A stretch of 64,000 bases of DNA from JBFIHF01 sp964411125 (GCA_964411125.1 CAYPJU010000015.1:1-64000); one strand, 5' to 3'. Positions 48,298-57,624 are shown, numbered from the stretch's first letter. Notes: generated by a model not told the origin, from the sequence alone. Made by a program: numbers and translations.

Positions 48298-48837
48298 ATG
48301 GTAGAATTGGAAAAGGTTTTCGCCCTGTTCGACACCGACGGCAGTGGCTTCATCGAGGTGGACGAGCTTCACGCCGTGTTGGACGCCCTCGGCCTGGACT
48401 CTAGAAACGACGACGCGGTCCTGCTCGCGCTCGCAGAACTCCGGACGACGAGCCCGGGGCGCGTCACCTTCGAAGAGCTCGCCGAATGGTGGTCCGGCGC
48501 AGGCGCCAGAGCCGCGTCGACAACCCCGAACGACGCCGACGAGAGGAGCACGAGCCCCGCCGTTCCGCCGACGAACGGAGTACCTCGCGAACCTCGACGC
48601 CTCCAGGAACTCCCCAACGAAGTACAACTCTTGACCCTCTTCCGCCGCTTCGACGCCGACGACAATGGCGTCATCGACGCAACCGAGCTAGCGCGGCTCT
48701 TGGAAGCGGCCGGACGCGAGCCCGACGACGCCGAGCTGAAATCGGCGCTCGAACGCTTCGACTCGAACGGTGACGGCGAACTTTCCTGGACCGAGTTTCT
48801 CGGATGGTGGGACGCCATGCTCGAAGAGCGTCGCTGA
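48298..48837 (+). CDS. Calmodulin-like EF-hand protein
   Basis: A 179-residue acidic protein with no signal peptide. Three canonical EF-hand loops are present: D-T-D-G-S-G-F-I-E-V-D-E (12-23), D-A-D-D-N-G-V-I-D-A-T-E (119-130) and D-S-N-G-D-G-E-L-S-W-T-E (155-166). A fourth, in the first pair (about 48-60), is degenerate. A Pro/Ser/Thr-rich linker separates the pairs, giving the dumbbell layout of calmodulin. It is probably a calcium buffer or sensor. ATG 48298 follows GGAGG by 10 bases. Confidence 0.9.
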   Translation: MVELEKVFALFDTDGSGFIEVDELHAVLDALGLDSRNDDAVLLALAELRTTSPGRVTFEELAEWWSGAGARAASTTPNDADERSTSPAVPPTNGVPREPRRLQELPNEVQLLTLFRRFDADDNGVIDATELARLLEAAGREPDDAELKSALERFDSNGDGELSWTEFLGWWDAMLEERR

Positions 48838-48843
48838 CCAGGG

Positions 48844-49281
48844 TCAGCGTCCCTCCAGGATCCTCTTGAGGTTCGCCAGGTCCTTCTGGTTCGCACGACG
48901 CATCTGCGCCGCCATCAGGGGTGCCCCGATCTTCGAGAAACCCGAAGGCTCCCCGCGATTTCGCAAGGTCATCGCAGTGCCTCCGTCGGCATCGGTCCAC
49001 TCGTACGTGGTCTCCATGGGGAACGGGCCCTCCGCGGTACGCATGACGAGCCGCCGCGACGGATCGAGCTCCACGATTTCGTAGGTGTAGGCGAGGCGTT
49101 TGCCGAGAAACTGAGCCACGAACGCCATCCGGGCTCCGACCTCCAACCGAGGCTCGGTCTCCCATTCGATGCTCCGAATGTTCACGTACCACTCGGGGGC
49201 ATTGTCGGGATCGGCCGCGTAGGTCGCCACCTCTTCTCGCGGGCGATCGATCGTGATCTCGGTGACGACGTCGACGGCCAT
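48844..49281 (-). CDS. SRPBCC (START-like) family protein
   Basis: A 145-residue protein of the polyketide-cyclase/START-like superfamily: T-E-I-T-I-D-R-P-R-E-E-V at the N-terminus, A-P-E-W-Y near 30, a central strand series and a long C-terminal helix. These proteins enclose small hydrophobic ligands. It lies 3 bp downstream of the GyrI-like gene on the same strand, so the two are likely cotranscribed. Confidence 0.82.
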   Translation of the reverse strand: MAVDVVTEITIDRPREEVATYAADPDNAPEWYVNIRSIEWETEPRLEVGARMAFVAQFLGKRLAYTYEIVELDPSRRLVMRTAEGPFPMETTYEWTDADGGTAMTLRNRGEPSGFSKIGAPLMAAQMRRANQKDLANLKRILEGR

Positions 49282-49284
49282 TGC

Positions 49285-49743
49285 TCAGCGCAACGGCAGG
49301 AAGATCTCGGTCTTCCAGTTGTTCGGGTCGGGCTCCTCGCCGGGATCGCTCCAGTAGTACTCGAACATGGTGTCGGCCGCGTCGAGACCGTTCTCGTCGA
49401 CGTATCTCGCGAGCGCCGCGTACGCTTTCGGGAGCTGATCGTACGGCCCGATGTGCGTGGTGACGAGAGCGTCCCCGCCTGGCAGATGACCGACCTCCAC
49501 GTCGTCGGAGGGTTCCACGCTCGACTTCACCGGGATTCCTGCCTGAATCTCGATCCGCTCTCCCATCGAAAGGTAGTGCGTGAAAGGAGGGCCCGCCATC
49601 TCGGCGCCGGAAGCTTGCGCGTGCGCGAGCGCTCGGGGGAGAAACTTGGCGAGCAAGTTCGGGATCTCCTGCGGCGATCCGCCTCCGCTGACGAAGACGA
49701 TCGGCTGACGCGGGATCTGTTTTCTCTGAATTTCGTAAGTCAT
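49285..49743 (-). CDS. GyrI-like small-molecule-binding protein
   Basis: A 152-residue protein of the GyrI-like/BacR effector-binding fold: P-F-T-H-Y-L-S-M near 53-60, I-P-V-K near 70, the H-I-G-P-Y-D-Q-L turn at about 97 and E-I-F-L-P-L-R at the end. Stand-alone members bind small molecules or modulate gyrase; here there is no DNA-binding domain. The ATG at 49743 is the family start; the longer frame to 50397 overlaps the divergent protease gene. Confidence 0.85.
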   Translation of the reverse strand: MTYEIQRKQIPRQPIVFVSGGGSPQEIPNLLAKFLPRALAHAQASGAEMAGPPFTHYLSMGERIEIQAGIPVKSSVEPSDDVEVGHLPGGDALVTTHIGPYDQLPKAYAALARYVDENGLDAADTMFEYYWSDPGEEPDPNNWKTEIFLPLR

Positions 49744-49917
49744 GGGATCCGTTTGGTGAATTTTCCTAAGAGCTACCACGCGGTCGAAGGGCGCGACAAG
49801 CTCCCGCGGTCTGGGGCAAGGGTGGAGCCGGAGGTCCGCTGCAAGGGGAACGAGCAGTGGTCGTGCCGTACGTGCTAGGGTGCGAGCGGACCACCGTCGC
49901 CCTTTCGCTCGATTGCC

Positions 49918-52230
49918 ATGAATGCTCTTCGACCGTCCCTCTTCGTTTCGCTGGCCATTGCAGTCGTCGGGTGCTCGCCGGCGCCGGACGCGGATCCCGA
50001 TTCCGGGACCGAAAATCTCGTCGACACCGGGTCGATGCGCGACGTCGGGTCCACCTCGGACACTTCGGCCTCTCCCGACAGCCCCCCGGCCGACGTCGAC
50101 ACGAACCGGCCCTTCCTGGTCCCTTCTTGCTCGGCGGGCCTGCGGACGATCCCACTCGTGCGATCCGACTCCGCCCCTCGCCGTGGCAAGGTCGTCCCCG
50201 TCCCGCGCTCCGCGCTTCGGAGTCTCGACGCCTCGCTCGAGACGCCGCCCCTGTTGCTCGACGATCGCTCTCGAGAGGTCGTCGGGAGCGAAGAGCTCCA
50301 TTCGGTGACCGCGGTCACTCCATCGATCGAATACGACGGTTTGACCGGCTCGGGGGTTCGGGTCGCGGTCATCGATTCGGGGGTCGACGCCGACCACCCC
50401 GATTTTCTCGATGACTCCGGTCAGTCGAGAGTCAGCGGTGATGGCCCGGCGGAAAACGGGCTGCTACCGGGGGACCACGGAACCAAGGTCGCGGCGGTCC
50501 TCGCCGGCAGTGGTGGAGGAAGTGGCGGAGCCGAAGTAGACGGACACGTATTTGGACCTTATCAACTGCGCGGACACGCCCCTCGAGTCGAAGAGATCGT
50601 CAGCGTGCGGATCCAGATGAGCGACGTGTCGGTCTACGCCCAACAGTTCGCCCACGTCTTCAACCATTCGCACACCTACTCGAACAACACCTACACACCG
50701 CTGGTCGCCGAGTACGACGGAGTGATTCGCGACGGCTTTCGACAGCCACCCCGCGTGGTCGTCACGGGGATCGGAAACAACGGCGACGGCCCGGTGCTCC
50801 CCTTCTATACGTCGCAGGGCTACTTCTCGGTCCTCACACCGCTCAAGAACTCGATCACGGTGGGGGCGGTCAACGCCAACGATCTCACCTATTCGTACCG
50901 GGCCTCGATGGGCCCTACCCTAGACGGGCGCATCAAGCCGGACGTCGTCGCCCCCGGGTACGTGGACTACCGGCCCCTCGAAGGGGTGACGGTGACCTTC
51001 GAAGAGTTCGCGCTCCGCTCCACCGACGGCACCGCCGACCTGGTGTGGGACCGAACGGGCGACGGGGGCTGGGTTGCGGAGGGAGCTTACGAAGGCCTCG
51101 CTCCGGGGGAGTCGGTCACCCTCGCAGGGGGGCTGGGGCATCATTTCATCCTGGCGCCCGTTGGCGGAATCGACACTTCGATCCACGACCGCGTCACGTT
51201 CCGGATGAACGTCGCGCTCGACCCGACCGACGAGGCTCACCGCCACCCCGCGACCTTTACGGTGCAGTACGACCGGGACGGAGACGGCGATTTCGAGCAC
51301 GGTTTCTACGCCGACTTCGACGAGTCCGATCGTCGGGCCGGGGTCGTCGAACACACTCTCTCGCTCGCCGAAGTCGCCTCCTGGATGGGGTCGATCGCCG
51401 CGCTCCGGATCACTCCGATTCACTACCGAGACCGGCTCTACACCGCCGTTCCCGGCGGCGGATACGGACGAATCCAGGGTACCTCGTACGCGGCGCCGAT
51501 CGTGAGCGGCGGGGCCGCCCTGCTCCTGGAGCAGTTCGCCACTCTTCATGGCGTCGACCTCGACAATCGGCCGCCCTTACCGTCGACCGTGAGAGCAATC
51601 CTCATTCACACGGCGACCGACCTCGCCCACCCCACCCCTTCGCGACGAGACGTCTCGAACCCCGACACCGGCGAGCCGGTCACCTACTTCGAGGGCCCCG
51701 ATTTCGCGACGGGGTTCGGGCTCGTCGACTTCGTCTCCGCAGCCGCCCTGGTCGCTCATCACAGCGAAGAAGTCCCCGCCTTCGTCGAGGAGTCGATGGC
51801 AGAGGATTCGACACACGCATACCGAATCCCCGTCGCCGCAGGCGCCCCGCTCGTCGCGACGATCGCCTGGGACGATGCCCCGGGTGACTACCAGTTGCCA
51901 TTCGATGTCCCCCAGCTCGTCAACGACTTCGACGTCGTCGCGGTAGCACCCGACGGCTCGGTGCACTCTCCCTGGATCCTCGATCCTCCCCCTCTCGACG
52001 AGGCGACGATCGCGAGCGGCATCGATCCGGTGACAGAGACGCCGAGAGCACGCCGCTGCGTCGGAGACACTCCCTTCGACGACGACGCGTGCGTCGACCG
52101 CCGAAACAACGTCGAGAAGATCGTCGTCGACGACCCCGCCGAAGGTGAATGGACCCTGCTCGTCCGCGGAAAGATCGTGACCGACGACGCCCAGAACTAC
52201 TCTCTCGTCGTCAGCCAACCCTGCGAATGA
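49918..52230 (+). CDS. Subtilisin-like serine protease lipoprotein (S8)
   Basis: A 770-residue exported protease. The leader ends V-V-G-C (Cys 19) and is followed by an acidic linker. The S8 triad is complete: D153 in V-I-D-S-G-V-D, H187 in G-D-H-G-T-K-V and S523 in G-T-S-Y-A-A-P. A ~130-residue beta insertion (about 360-500, with D-R-D-G-D-G-D-F) interrupts the domain before the Ser. The C-terminus (about 620-770) is a jelly-roll-like P-domain/PPC type. The gene probably starts just upstream at 49918, divergent from the GyrI-like gene. Confidence 0.9.
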   Translation: MNALRPSLFVSLAIAVVGCSPAPDADPDSGTENLVDTGSMRDVGSTSDTSASPDSPPADVDTNRPFLVPSCSAGLRTIPLVRSDSAPRRGKVVPVPRSALRSLDASLETPPLLLDDRSREVVGSEELHSVTAVTPSIEYDGLTGSGVRVAVIDSGVDADHPDFLDDSGQSRVSGDGPAENGLLPGDHGTKVAAVLAGSGGGSGGAEVDGHVFGPYQLRGHAPRVEEIVSVRIQMSDVSVYAQQFAHVFNHSHTYSNNTYTPLVAEYDGVIRDGFRQPPRVVVTGIGNNGDGPVLPFYTSQGYFSVLTPLKNSITVGAVNANDLTYSYRASMGPTLDGRIKPDVVAPGYVDYRPLEGVTVTFEEFALRSTDGTADLVWDRTGDGGWVAEGAYEGLAPGESVTLAGGLGHHFILAPVGGIDTSIHDRVTFRMNVALDPTDEAHRHPATFTVQYDRDGDGDFEHGFYADFDESDRRAGVVEHTLSLAEVASWMGSIAALRITPIHYRDRLYTAVPGGGYGRIQGTSYAAPIVSGGAALLLEQFATLHGVDLDNRPPLPSTVRAILIHTATDLAHPTPSRRDVSNPDTGEPVTYFEGPDFATGFGLVDFVSAAALVAHHSEEVPAFVEESMAEDSTHAYRIPVAAGAPLVATIAWDDAPGDYQLPFDVPQLVNDFDVVAVAPDGSVHSPWILDPPPLDEATIASGIDPVTETPRARRCVGDTPFDDDACVDRRNNVEKIVVDDPAEGEWTLLVRGKIVTDDAQNYSLVVSQPCE

Positions 52231-52324
52231 CTGCTGCTTCCGCTCTGCGCCCGGCGCAAAGCGGTCCGCGGACGACACCTGGCCGCGCTGGACGGGCTCC
52301 GGTCGTCGCGAAGGTCTGCGTCAC

Positions 52325-52338
52325 ATTGTCGTGACAAT
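52325..52338. promoter_or_regulatory. Short perfect palindrome upstream of the fusion gene
   Basis: ATTGTC-GT-GACAAT is a perfect 6-bp dyad, followed by a further TTGTC at 52339-52343, about 65 bp before the start codon at 52403. It could be an operator; no regulator is known. Confidence 0.3.
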
Positions 52339-52402
52339 TTGTCGGAAATTTCTCTCTCCGAACGGTGCCTTGTACCCGCTCCACACCCCAATGGAGAGGT
52401 TC

Positions 52403-53959
52403 ATGAGTCGCATCGTCATCGTCGCCCTGCTCTCGACCAGCCTGCCGGCATTCGCCGCCCAACCCCTGAAGTCCGACCTGGTCGTGGAGACCGTTTTGAA
52501 GTCGGCGGCGGGTACCGAAGCGGGCCCGGAGGTGCTCGTCGGGATCGAATCTTGTCAGGTCATCGAAGCCTCGGAGGCCGATGTCTTGGTCACGTTCCAG
52601 CTCGCCGACGAACTCGGAGAAGAGCGATTCGTCGACGCCTGGCTCCTCGAGCTGCGGGCGAAGGACCGCGCCGTGAGGGATTGCTCCGATGGCGACTGCC
52701 TCTTGCTGACGGACCTCGCGGATGTCTCCGACGATCGGGTCGAGGTGCGCGTGGATCCCCAGACCCTTCTGCAGGGTACGAACTGCACGGGAGATCGGGA
52801 CGTCTTCGTTCGGGTGGAGTTGCTCGAGGACGTGAAAGACGACGACGCGTTTCAAGCCGCCGACCTCCGGATTCGTTTCGACCTCACGGCCCCCGAGGCT
52901 CCGACGATCCTGCGGGCCGACGCAGCCGACGACTTCGTGGAGATCGAACTCGGCTCCACCCCCGACGAAGTCGTCCGGTGGCACGTCGTCGCCGGGCCCT
53001 CCGACGATGAGGAGCCCTCGACGGAATCGTTGCGCAGGCTCGGGACGGCGGGTGGGTCCGAGTCGACCATCATGTTGGACGACGTAGCGCTCGAGGTCGG
53101 GACACCCCTGAATGTGTACGTCTACGGGGAGGACTCCGCCGGAAACATCAGCGACCTGTCGGCGCCCGCGCTCGTCGAACCCCTGGAAGCGATCGACTTC
53201 TGGGAGGAGGCGGGGGGCGAAGGCGCGTCGTGCTCGTCCACCGCTGGGCCGGCGGGCCTGGCGCCGCTTTTCCTCTTCCTCGTGGGCCTCACCTTCACCC
53301 GCCGTCGACTCCGGGCGCTCGTCGTTACGCTGGTCACCGTCCCGGCGACCGTGTCCGCCCAAACAGGCTTCGTCGAAGTCGGCGCGGGCCCTTATGCTCC
53401 CCCAGTCACTCGAACCGAGGCCTTCGACGCCTATTTCGGCGAGCACGGGCGATGGGTCGTCGGAGCGAGTGGCGGCGCGATGCTTCTCGAACGGCCGTGG
53501 TTCTCTGCAGGTTTGGAGGGGGGTATCGGCTACAGCAGGTTCGCCGGGCATTCGATCGCGGGCGATCTTCACTTCGCCGATGGTTCGACCCTGACGCTCT
53601 TCCCTGCAACCCTCGGCCCTCGGATCACCACAGGTGACGCTCTCGGCCCGTTCTCGCTAGCCGCTGGCGGGGGGCTCGCCGCGACGATTTACCGCTTCGG
53701 AAACCACGGGGGGGTCGCCACAGCGGCCGACGGAACGATCGGTCGGGGGACTCAATGGGGCTGGTACACTTCACTGCAGGCTTCGCTGAGTCTGGACCCT
53801 CTCGCCCCCCAGAGCGCCTACGGCCTCGGCGCCTCCTGGGGGATCGACGACACAAGGGTCTTCGCGACGCTCCATCGCTCCACGGTCGACGACTTCGGCC
53901 GGGGCAACCTGGCCCTCGGCGGTACCCGCGCGGTGTTCGGTCTCGGCTTCGGTTTCTGA
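52403..53959 (+). CDS. MYXO-CTERM protein fused in frame to an outer-membrane beta-barrel
   Basis: A 518-residue protein of two unrelated halves. Residues 1-19 are a signal peptide (A-F-A-A). Residues of about 20-272 form a secreted domain with four Cys and a fibronectin-like end. A MYXO-CTERM-like signal sits in the middle: Cys at 277 (A-S-C-S-S-T), membrane segment 284-298, R-R-R-L-R at 300-304. It is followed at once by a second signal-like stretch (305-319, V-S-A) and a beta-barrel-like protein ending G-L-G-F-G-F. The Shine-Dalgarno GGAG is six bases before ATG 52403. Confidence 0.8.
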   Translation: MSRIVIVALLSTSLPAFAAQPLKSDLVVETVLKSAAGTEAGPEVLVGIESCQVIEASEADVLVTFQLADELGEERFVDAWLLELRAKDRAVRDCSDGDCLLLTDLADVSDDRVEVRVDPQTLLQGTNCTGDRDVFVRVELLEDVKDDDAFQAADLRIRFDLTAPEAPTILRADAADDFVEIELGSTPDEVVRWHVVAGPSDDEEPSTESLRRLGTAGGSESTIMLDDVALEVGTPLNVYVYGEDSAGNISDLSAPALVEPLEAIDFWEEAGGEGASCSSTAGPAGLAPLFLFLVGLTFTRRRLRALVVTLVTVPATVSAQTGFVEVGAGPYAPPVTRTEAFDAYFGEHGRWVVGASGGAMLLERPWFSAGLEGGIGYSRFAGHSIAGDLHFADGSTLTLFPATLGPRITTGDALGPFSLAAGGGLAATIYRFGNHGGVATAADGTIGRGTQWGWYTSLQASLSLDPLAPQSAYGLGASWGIDDTRVFATLHRSTVDDFGRGNLALGGTRAVFGLGFGF

Positions 53960-54267
53960 CCATCTCGTTCTGGTCCGCAAGAGATGGTCGGAGGGATGAC
54001 TCATTTTGCGGGAAACACAGCATCTCCCCCCTCGAAACGCCAAGCTATCTTTAGCCCATTGTCTCCTACTTTCCACCAATGATGCATCGCAAGATCGCTT
54101 GGCCACTGGCTTTCCTTCGTTGCGGCGAAATCCCGAATCACATTCTTTCGACCAACGTGCTCGACGCTCCACGCGTCACCTCTTCGGGTGAACGCATTGT
54201 CGGAATCCGTCCACGCGTCTAAGGTTCCCCCTCGATACGAGACAACAGCTACCCCCGGAGATTCGAT
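53960..54267. other. Intergenic stretch of lower GC without a clear gene
   Basis: About 300 bp between two plus-strand genes with visibly more A/T than the surroundings. An open minus-strand frame (54001-54230) encodes an oddly protein-like run containing W-W-K-V-G-D-N-G-L-K-I-A-W, but it has no good start and runs into the shadow of the next gene. It may be a remnant or unrelated insertion. Confidence 0.4.
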
Positions 54268-54993
54268 ATGGCAGACGTGAAGATCACGTGGCTCGGCCAC
54301 GCTACATTCCTCCTCGAGCAAGGCGACAACAAGATCCTCATCGATCCGTGGCTCGCCGGGAACCCGTCGTGCCCCGAAGCTTACCACGACGTGAAGCCGG
54401 ATCTGGTGCTGATCACGCACGGCCACAACGATCACATCGGCAACGTGTTCGACGTCGCGAAGAACAGTGATGCGAAGTTCTTCGGCATCTTCGACCTGAC
54501 GACCTGGCTCGGGAGCAAGGGAATTGCGGAAGACCGTCTGGTGGGTAGCAACCGGGGCGGAACGGTAAGGTTCGACGAGCTCGGCCTCGCGGTCACGATG
54601 ACCGATGCTCGCCACTCCTCCTCCTTCACCGACGAAGACGGCAACGTCATCTATCTCGGGGAGGCGTGCGGCCTCGTCATCTCCTTCGACGAAGGCCCCG
54701 CGATCTATCATGCGGGCGACACCTGCCTGTTCTCCGACATGGAGTGGATCGGGGAGTTCTGGGCGCCCGACATCGCAATCCTTCCGATCGGCGATCACTT
54801 CACCATGGACCCGCTTCAAGCCGCCCACGCTGCCGCACTCGTCGATGTCGAGACCGTCATCCCGTGCCACTACGGGACGTTCCCGCTCCTCACCGGCACA
54901 CCTCAGGCATTGGAGTTCGCCATCGAAGACCTCGGGCTCCAGGAAGAGATCGAAGTCGTCACGCTCGAGCCCGGTTCGTCCTGGACCGCTTGA
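54268..54993 (+). CDS. UPF0173-type metallo-beta-lactamase-fold hydrolase
   Basis: A 241-residue metal-dependent hydrolase. The zinc motif H-G-H-N-D-H lies at about 51-56, with later metal ligands in A-R-H-S (about 115), A-G-D-T (about 149) and a C-terminal H-Y-G-T. W-L-G-H-A-T at the N-terminus is typical of the UPF0173/YtkL family. The substrate is unknown. CGGAG lies before ATG 54268. Confidence 0.9.
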   Translation: MADVKITWLGHATFLLEQGDNKILIDPWLAGNPSCPEAYHDVKPDLVLITHGHNDHIGNVFDVAKNSDAKFFGIFDLTTWLGSKGIAEDRLVGSNRGGTVRFDELGLAVTMTDARHSSSFTDEDGNVIYLGEACGLVISFDEGPAIYHAGDTCLFSDMEWIGEFWAPDIAILPIGDHFTMDPLQAAHAAALVDVETVIPCHYGTFPLLTGTPQALEFAIEDLGLQEEIEVVTLEPGSSWTA

Positions 54994-55292
54994 GCGCTCA
55001 GCGCTCTTTCGCGCACGCTCTCAGGGGATTCCACGGGCCGGGGATCCGAGGCAACGAGCCGGGCAGAACCCAGCCCCATTGTCCTATATACTCACACCGC
55101 CGCCTCGCGCATTCGCAGTGTTGATGAGACCTGCGCTACCTGATGCGAATGGACGAAACTCGTGAGCCGAGTCACTCGCCGTTTTCAGACGAGCGCAGAC
55201 TAGGCGCGCGGAATCATCGGCGTGGGGAGCAGTGCGCGTTGTGCAGAGCGCGCGGCTGGCACGTCTGGGCTTCCAGTGGTAAGTGAGTCGAG
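54994..55292 (+). other. Structured intergenic region upstream of dnaX
   Basis: No ORF is supported. Inverted repeats CATTCGCA (55110-55117) with TGCGAATG (55144-55151) and ACTCG (55158-55162) with CGAGT (55168-55172) suggest a folded transcript, and TATACT at 55087-55092 could be a -10 element. The conserved core of SRP RNA, which sits before dnaX in some bacteria, is not found. Confidence 0.35.
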
Positions 55293-57179
55293 ATGAGTTA
55301 CGTGGTCCTAGCGAGGCGATGGAGGCCCACCCAGTTCGACGAAGTCGTCGGGCAGGGACACGTGGCGCGGACGCTCAAGAACGCGATCGCGCAGGACCGT
55401 GTCGCCCACGCCTTCTTGTTCGCGGGCGCTCGGGGGGTCGGCAAGACCTCGACGGCCCGGATCCTCGCCAAGGCGATGAACTGCGAGAAGGGGCCGACGC
55501 CGACGCCCTGCGACGAATGCGTTGCGTGCCGGGAGATCACCGCCGGGCAGGCGGTCGACGTCTTCGAGATCGACGGTGCATCGAACCGCGGCATCAACGA
55601 GATCCGCGACCTGCGCGAGAGCGTCCGGTACGCGCCGAGCCGCGATGCCTACAAGATCTACATCATCGACGAAGTCCACATGCTCACGACGGAGGCCTTC
55701 AACGCGCTGTTGAAGACTCTCGAAGAGCCGCCCCCGCACGCGAAGTTCATCTTCGCGACGACGGAGCCGCAGAAGATCCCGGTGACGATCCTGTCGCGCT
55801 GTCAGCGATACGACTTCAAGCGGGTCAACCAGAACGACATCGTCGAACACCTCGAGAGCATCTGCTCGTCCGAGAAGATCGATGCAGAACGGGGCGCACT
55901 GCAGGTCATCGCACGGCAGGCCGCCGGGGGAATGCGTGACGCGCTGAGCCTGCTCGATCAGATCATCAGCTTCTCGCAGGACGAGATCACGGAAGCGCAG
56001 GTCACCGAAGTGCTAGGCGTCGCGAACCGACGCCAGCTCTTCGACCTCTCCGAGGCGATCCTGAACCGCGACACGGGCTCGGCGCTGTCGATCCTGGACG
56101 ACGTCAACCGCTACGGTTACGACCTCGGGCAGTTCGCGGCGGAGCTGGTCTCGCACTTTCGCGACCTCACCGTCGTACGCGTCGTGGACGACGCCGCCCA
56201 GATCACCGATCTGACCGACAGCGAGCTGGAGATCGCGAAGGAGCAGGTCGACGGCGTCCACGCGAACCTCCTGCAGCGCTACTTCGGTGCGATGGCGGAG
56301 GCGACGCAAGAGCTCGCACGGTCATCGTTCCCGAAGCTCCTCTTCGAGATGACGATCGTGCGCCTGACGCAGCTCGAACCCCTCGTCGGGGTAGATCTTC
56401 TCGTGGAACGCTTACGAGGCCTCGAACAACTGTTGGAGGATTCGCCGCCCGAGAGGTCGGGAAACCCTAACCGACCACAACCCGACGAACACACGGAGGT
56501 TTCCAGCCCTCCCGCCGAAGGGGCGTACCAGAAGTCTCGGTCCGGGCCGCCCGCTCCGAAGGCCGACGAGAATCCTCCCCCCGCGCGAACGCCGCAGCCA
56601 CCGAAACCCGAACGGGTCGACCCCGCACCCCCAGTCGAGCCCGCGTCCACGCCGCAAGCTCCCCAGGGGAAGCATGACGCCGCCGCGGATGCCGCGCCGC
56701 CGGACGACACAGCAACCACGAGCCCGCCGCCCGAACTGGTTGCGGAGACGGTGCCCGACGACGAATCGCAGCTCGACGATCGCTGGCGCCGCGTCGTCGC
56801 CCACATGACCGCCGACAATGCTCCGGTGGCGATGGCGTTCGAACACGCGACGGTTCACCGGTTCGAGGAGGGACTCGTCGAGCTCCTGTTCGAGGAGAAA
56901 TTCATCGACTTGATCCGCGAGCCGGGCCGCACCGAAGCGGTGCAGTCCGTGCTCGAAGAGTTTTACGGCGGGACGTGGCGAGTCCTCGCTCACGTCGTCG
57001 ACGACCCCACCAAGAAAAAGAAAACCCTCGCCGACGAACGCGACGAGGAGATTCAGCGGCGCCTCGCCCTGGTCGAGTCCGAGCTACGAAACCACGCCGT
57101 CGTGAAACAGGCGCAGTCTCTGTTCGACATCGACCCGGAGCGAGTGCGCGTCCAGGTGAAGTTGTTCGACGAAGAGTGA
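55293..57179 (+). CDS. dnaX: DNA polymerase III subunit gamma/tau
   Basis: A 628-residue clamp-loader subunit. The AAA+ domain has Walker A G-A-R-G-V-G-K-T (K51), a zinc-binding Cys set (C64, C73, C76, C79), Walker B I-I-D-E-V-H-M (about 128) and sensor 1 F-A-T-T-E-P. The collar region runs to about 370. A Pro-rich linker with many repeats (about 375-490) precedes the tau-type C-terminal domain (about 495-628), which binds the polymerase. No ybaB or recR follows as in many bacteria. The ATG is at 55293. Confidence 0.96.
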   Translation: MSYVVLARRWRPTQFDEVVGQGHVARTLKNAIAQDRVAHAFLFAGARGVGKTSTARILAKAMNCEKGPTPTPCDECVACREITAGQAVDVFEIDGASNRGINEIRDLRESVRYAPSRDAYKIYIIDEVHMLTTEAFNALLKTLEEPPPHAKFIFATTEPQKIPVTILSRCQRYDFKRVNQNDIVEHLESICSSEKIDAERGALQVIARQAAGGMRDALSLLDQIISFSQDEITEAQVTEVLGVANRRQLFDLSEAILNRDTGSALSILDDVNRYGYDLGQFAAELVSHFRDLTVVRVVDDAAQITDLTDSELEIAKEQVDGVHANLLQRYFGAMAEATQELARSSFPKLLFEMTIVRLTQLEPLVGVDLLVERLRGLEQLLEDSPPERSGNPNRPQPDEHTEVSSPPAEGAYQKSRSGPPAPKADENPPPARTPQPPKPERVDPAPPVEPASTPQAPQGKHDAAADAAPPDDTATTSPPPELVAETVPDDESQLDDRWRRVVAHMTADNAPVAMAFEHATVHRFEEGLVELLFEEKFIDLIREPGRTEAVQSVLEEFYGGTWRVLAHVVDDPTKKKKTLADERDEEIQRRLALVESELRNHAVVKQAQSLFDIDPERVRVQVKLFDEE

Positions 57180-57183
57180 ACTA

Positions 57184-57624
57184 CTACTCGTAGCCGACTT
57201 CTTCGAAGTAGGGCTCGTAGTAGGTCTCCACGATCAGATCTTTCGCGGTCTCCAGATACTCTTGGAGCGTGTCCATCGAGATCTCTTCGATCGGCTCTTC
57301 GAGATGACCGTAGGTGTTGATCGGGAAGCTCTTCGCTTCGAAGGATGCTTCGTCGACGAACTCGTTGAGCGCATCGCGCATCTCGTCGGGGGCGTCCTTG
57401 TTGGGATGCGGCTGTACGTACAGCTTCACGATCCCCTTCGTATTCACGTCGATGACTGCGTAGCCAATCGCGCCGTACCGAATGTTCAAGCCACCGGCGC
57501 GTCCTCCGCCGATGCGGAAATCGTATCCTAGTTCTCGGGCGTGCATCACGAGTTGTTCCATCGCTTCTCGTCGTTCACTCCCACCACGTTTCTCGGCTCT
57601 GCGCATTACATCGAGTGTATCCAA
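57184..57624 (-). CDS. Conserved-looking hypothetical protein (TTG start)
   Basis: A 146-residue acidic protein, no signal peptide or membrane segment. It begins with a TTG five bases after a perfect AGGAGG (complement of 57630-57635). A beta-rich middle (Y-D-F-R-I-G-G-G, I-G-Y-A-V-I-D-V, V-K-L-Y-V-Q-P) is followed by a helical Glu/Tyr-rich tail (Y-Y-E-P-Y-F-E-E). No family is recognised. A good minus-strand promoter lies at 57678-57705. Convergent with dnaX, with its stop 4 bp from the dnaX stop. Confidence 0.75.
   Translation of the reverse strand: MDTLDVMRRAEKRGGSERREAMEQLVMHARELGYDFRIGGGRAGGLNIRYGAIGYAVIDVNTKGIVKLYVQPHPNKDAPDEMRDALNEFVDEASFEAKSFPINTYGHLEEPIEEISMDTLQEYLETAKDLIVETYYEPYFEEVGYE

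Noticed and set aside
54992..55006. GAGCGCT-C-AGCGCTC after the UPF0173 gene as a terminator
   Set aside because: The loop is a single base and the T-run is only three bases, so a stable terminator hairpin is unlikely.
55130..55175. Hammerhead-like string (CTGATG ... CGAAAC ... stem ... GTC) upstream of dnaX
   Set aside because: The core A after CUGAUG is replaced by C, stem II cannot form and the stem I arms do not pair; only one hairpin is real.
54994..55292. SRP (4.5S) RNA gene before dnaX
   Set aside because: The conserved apical loop sequence is not present on either strand by eye.
57005..57025. A-rich AAGAAAAAGAAAA in dnaX as a programmed frameshift site like that making gamma in E. 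coli
   Set aside because: It is only about 55 codons from the end and lacks the A-AAA-AAG heptamer, so a shift would not give a gamma-sized product.
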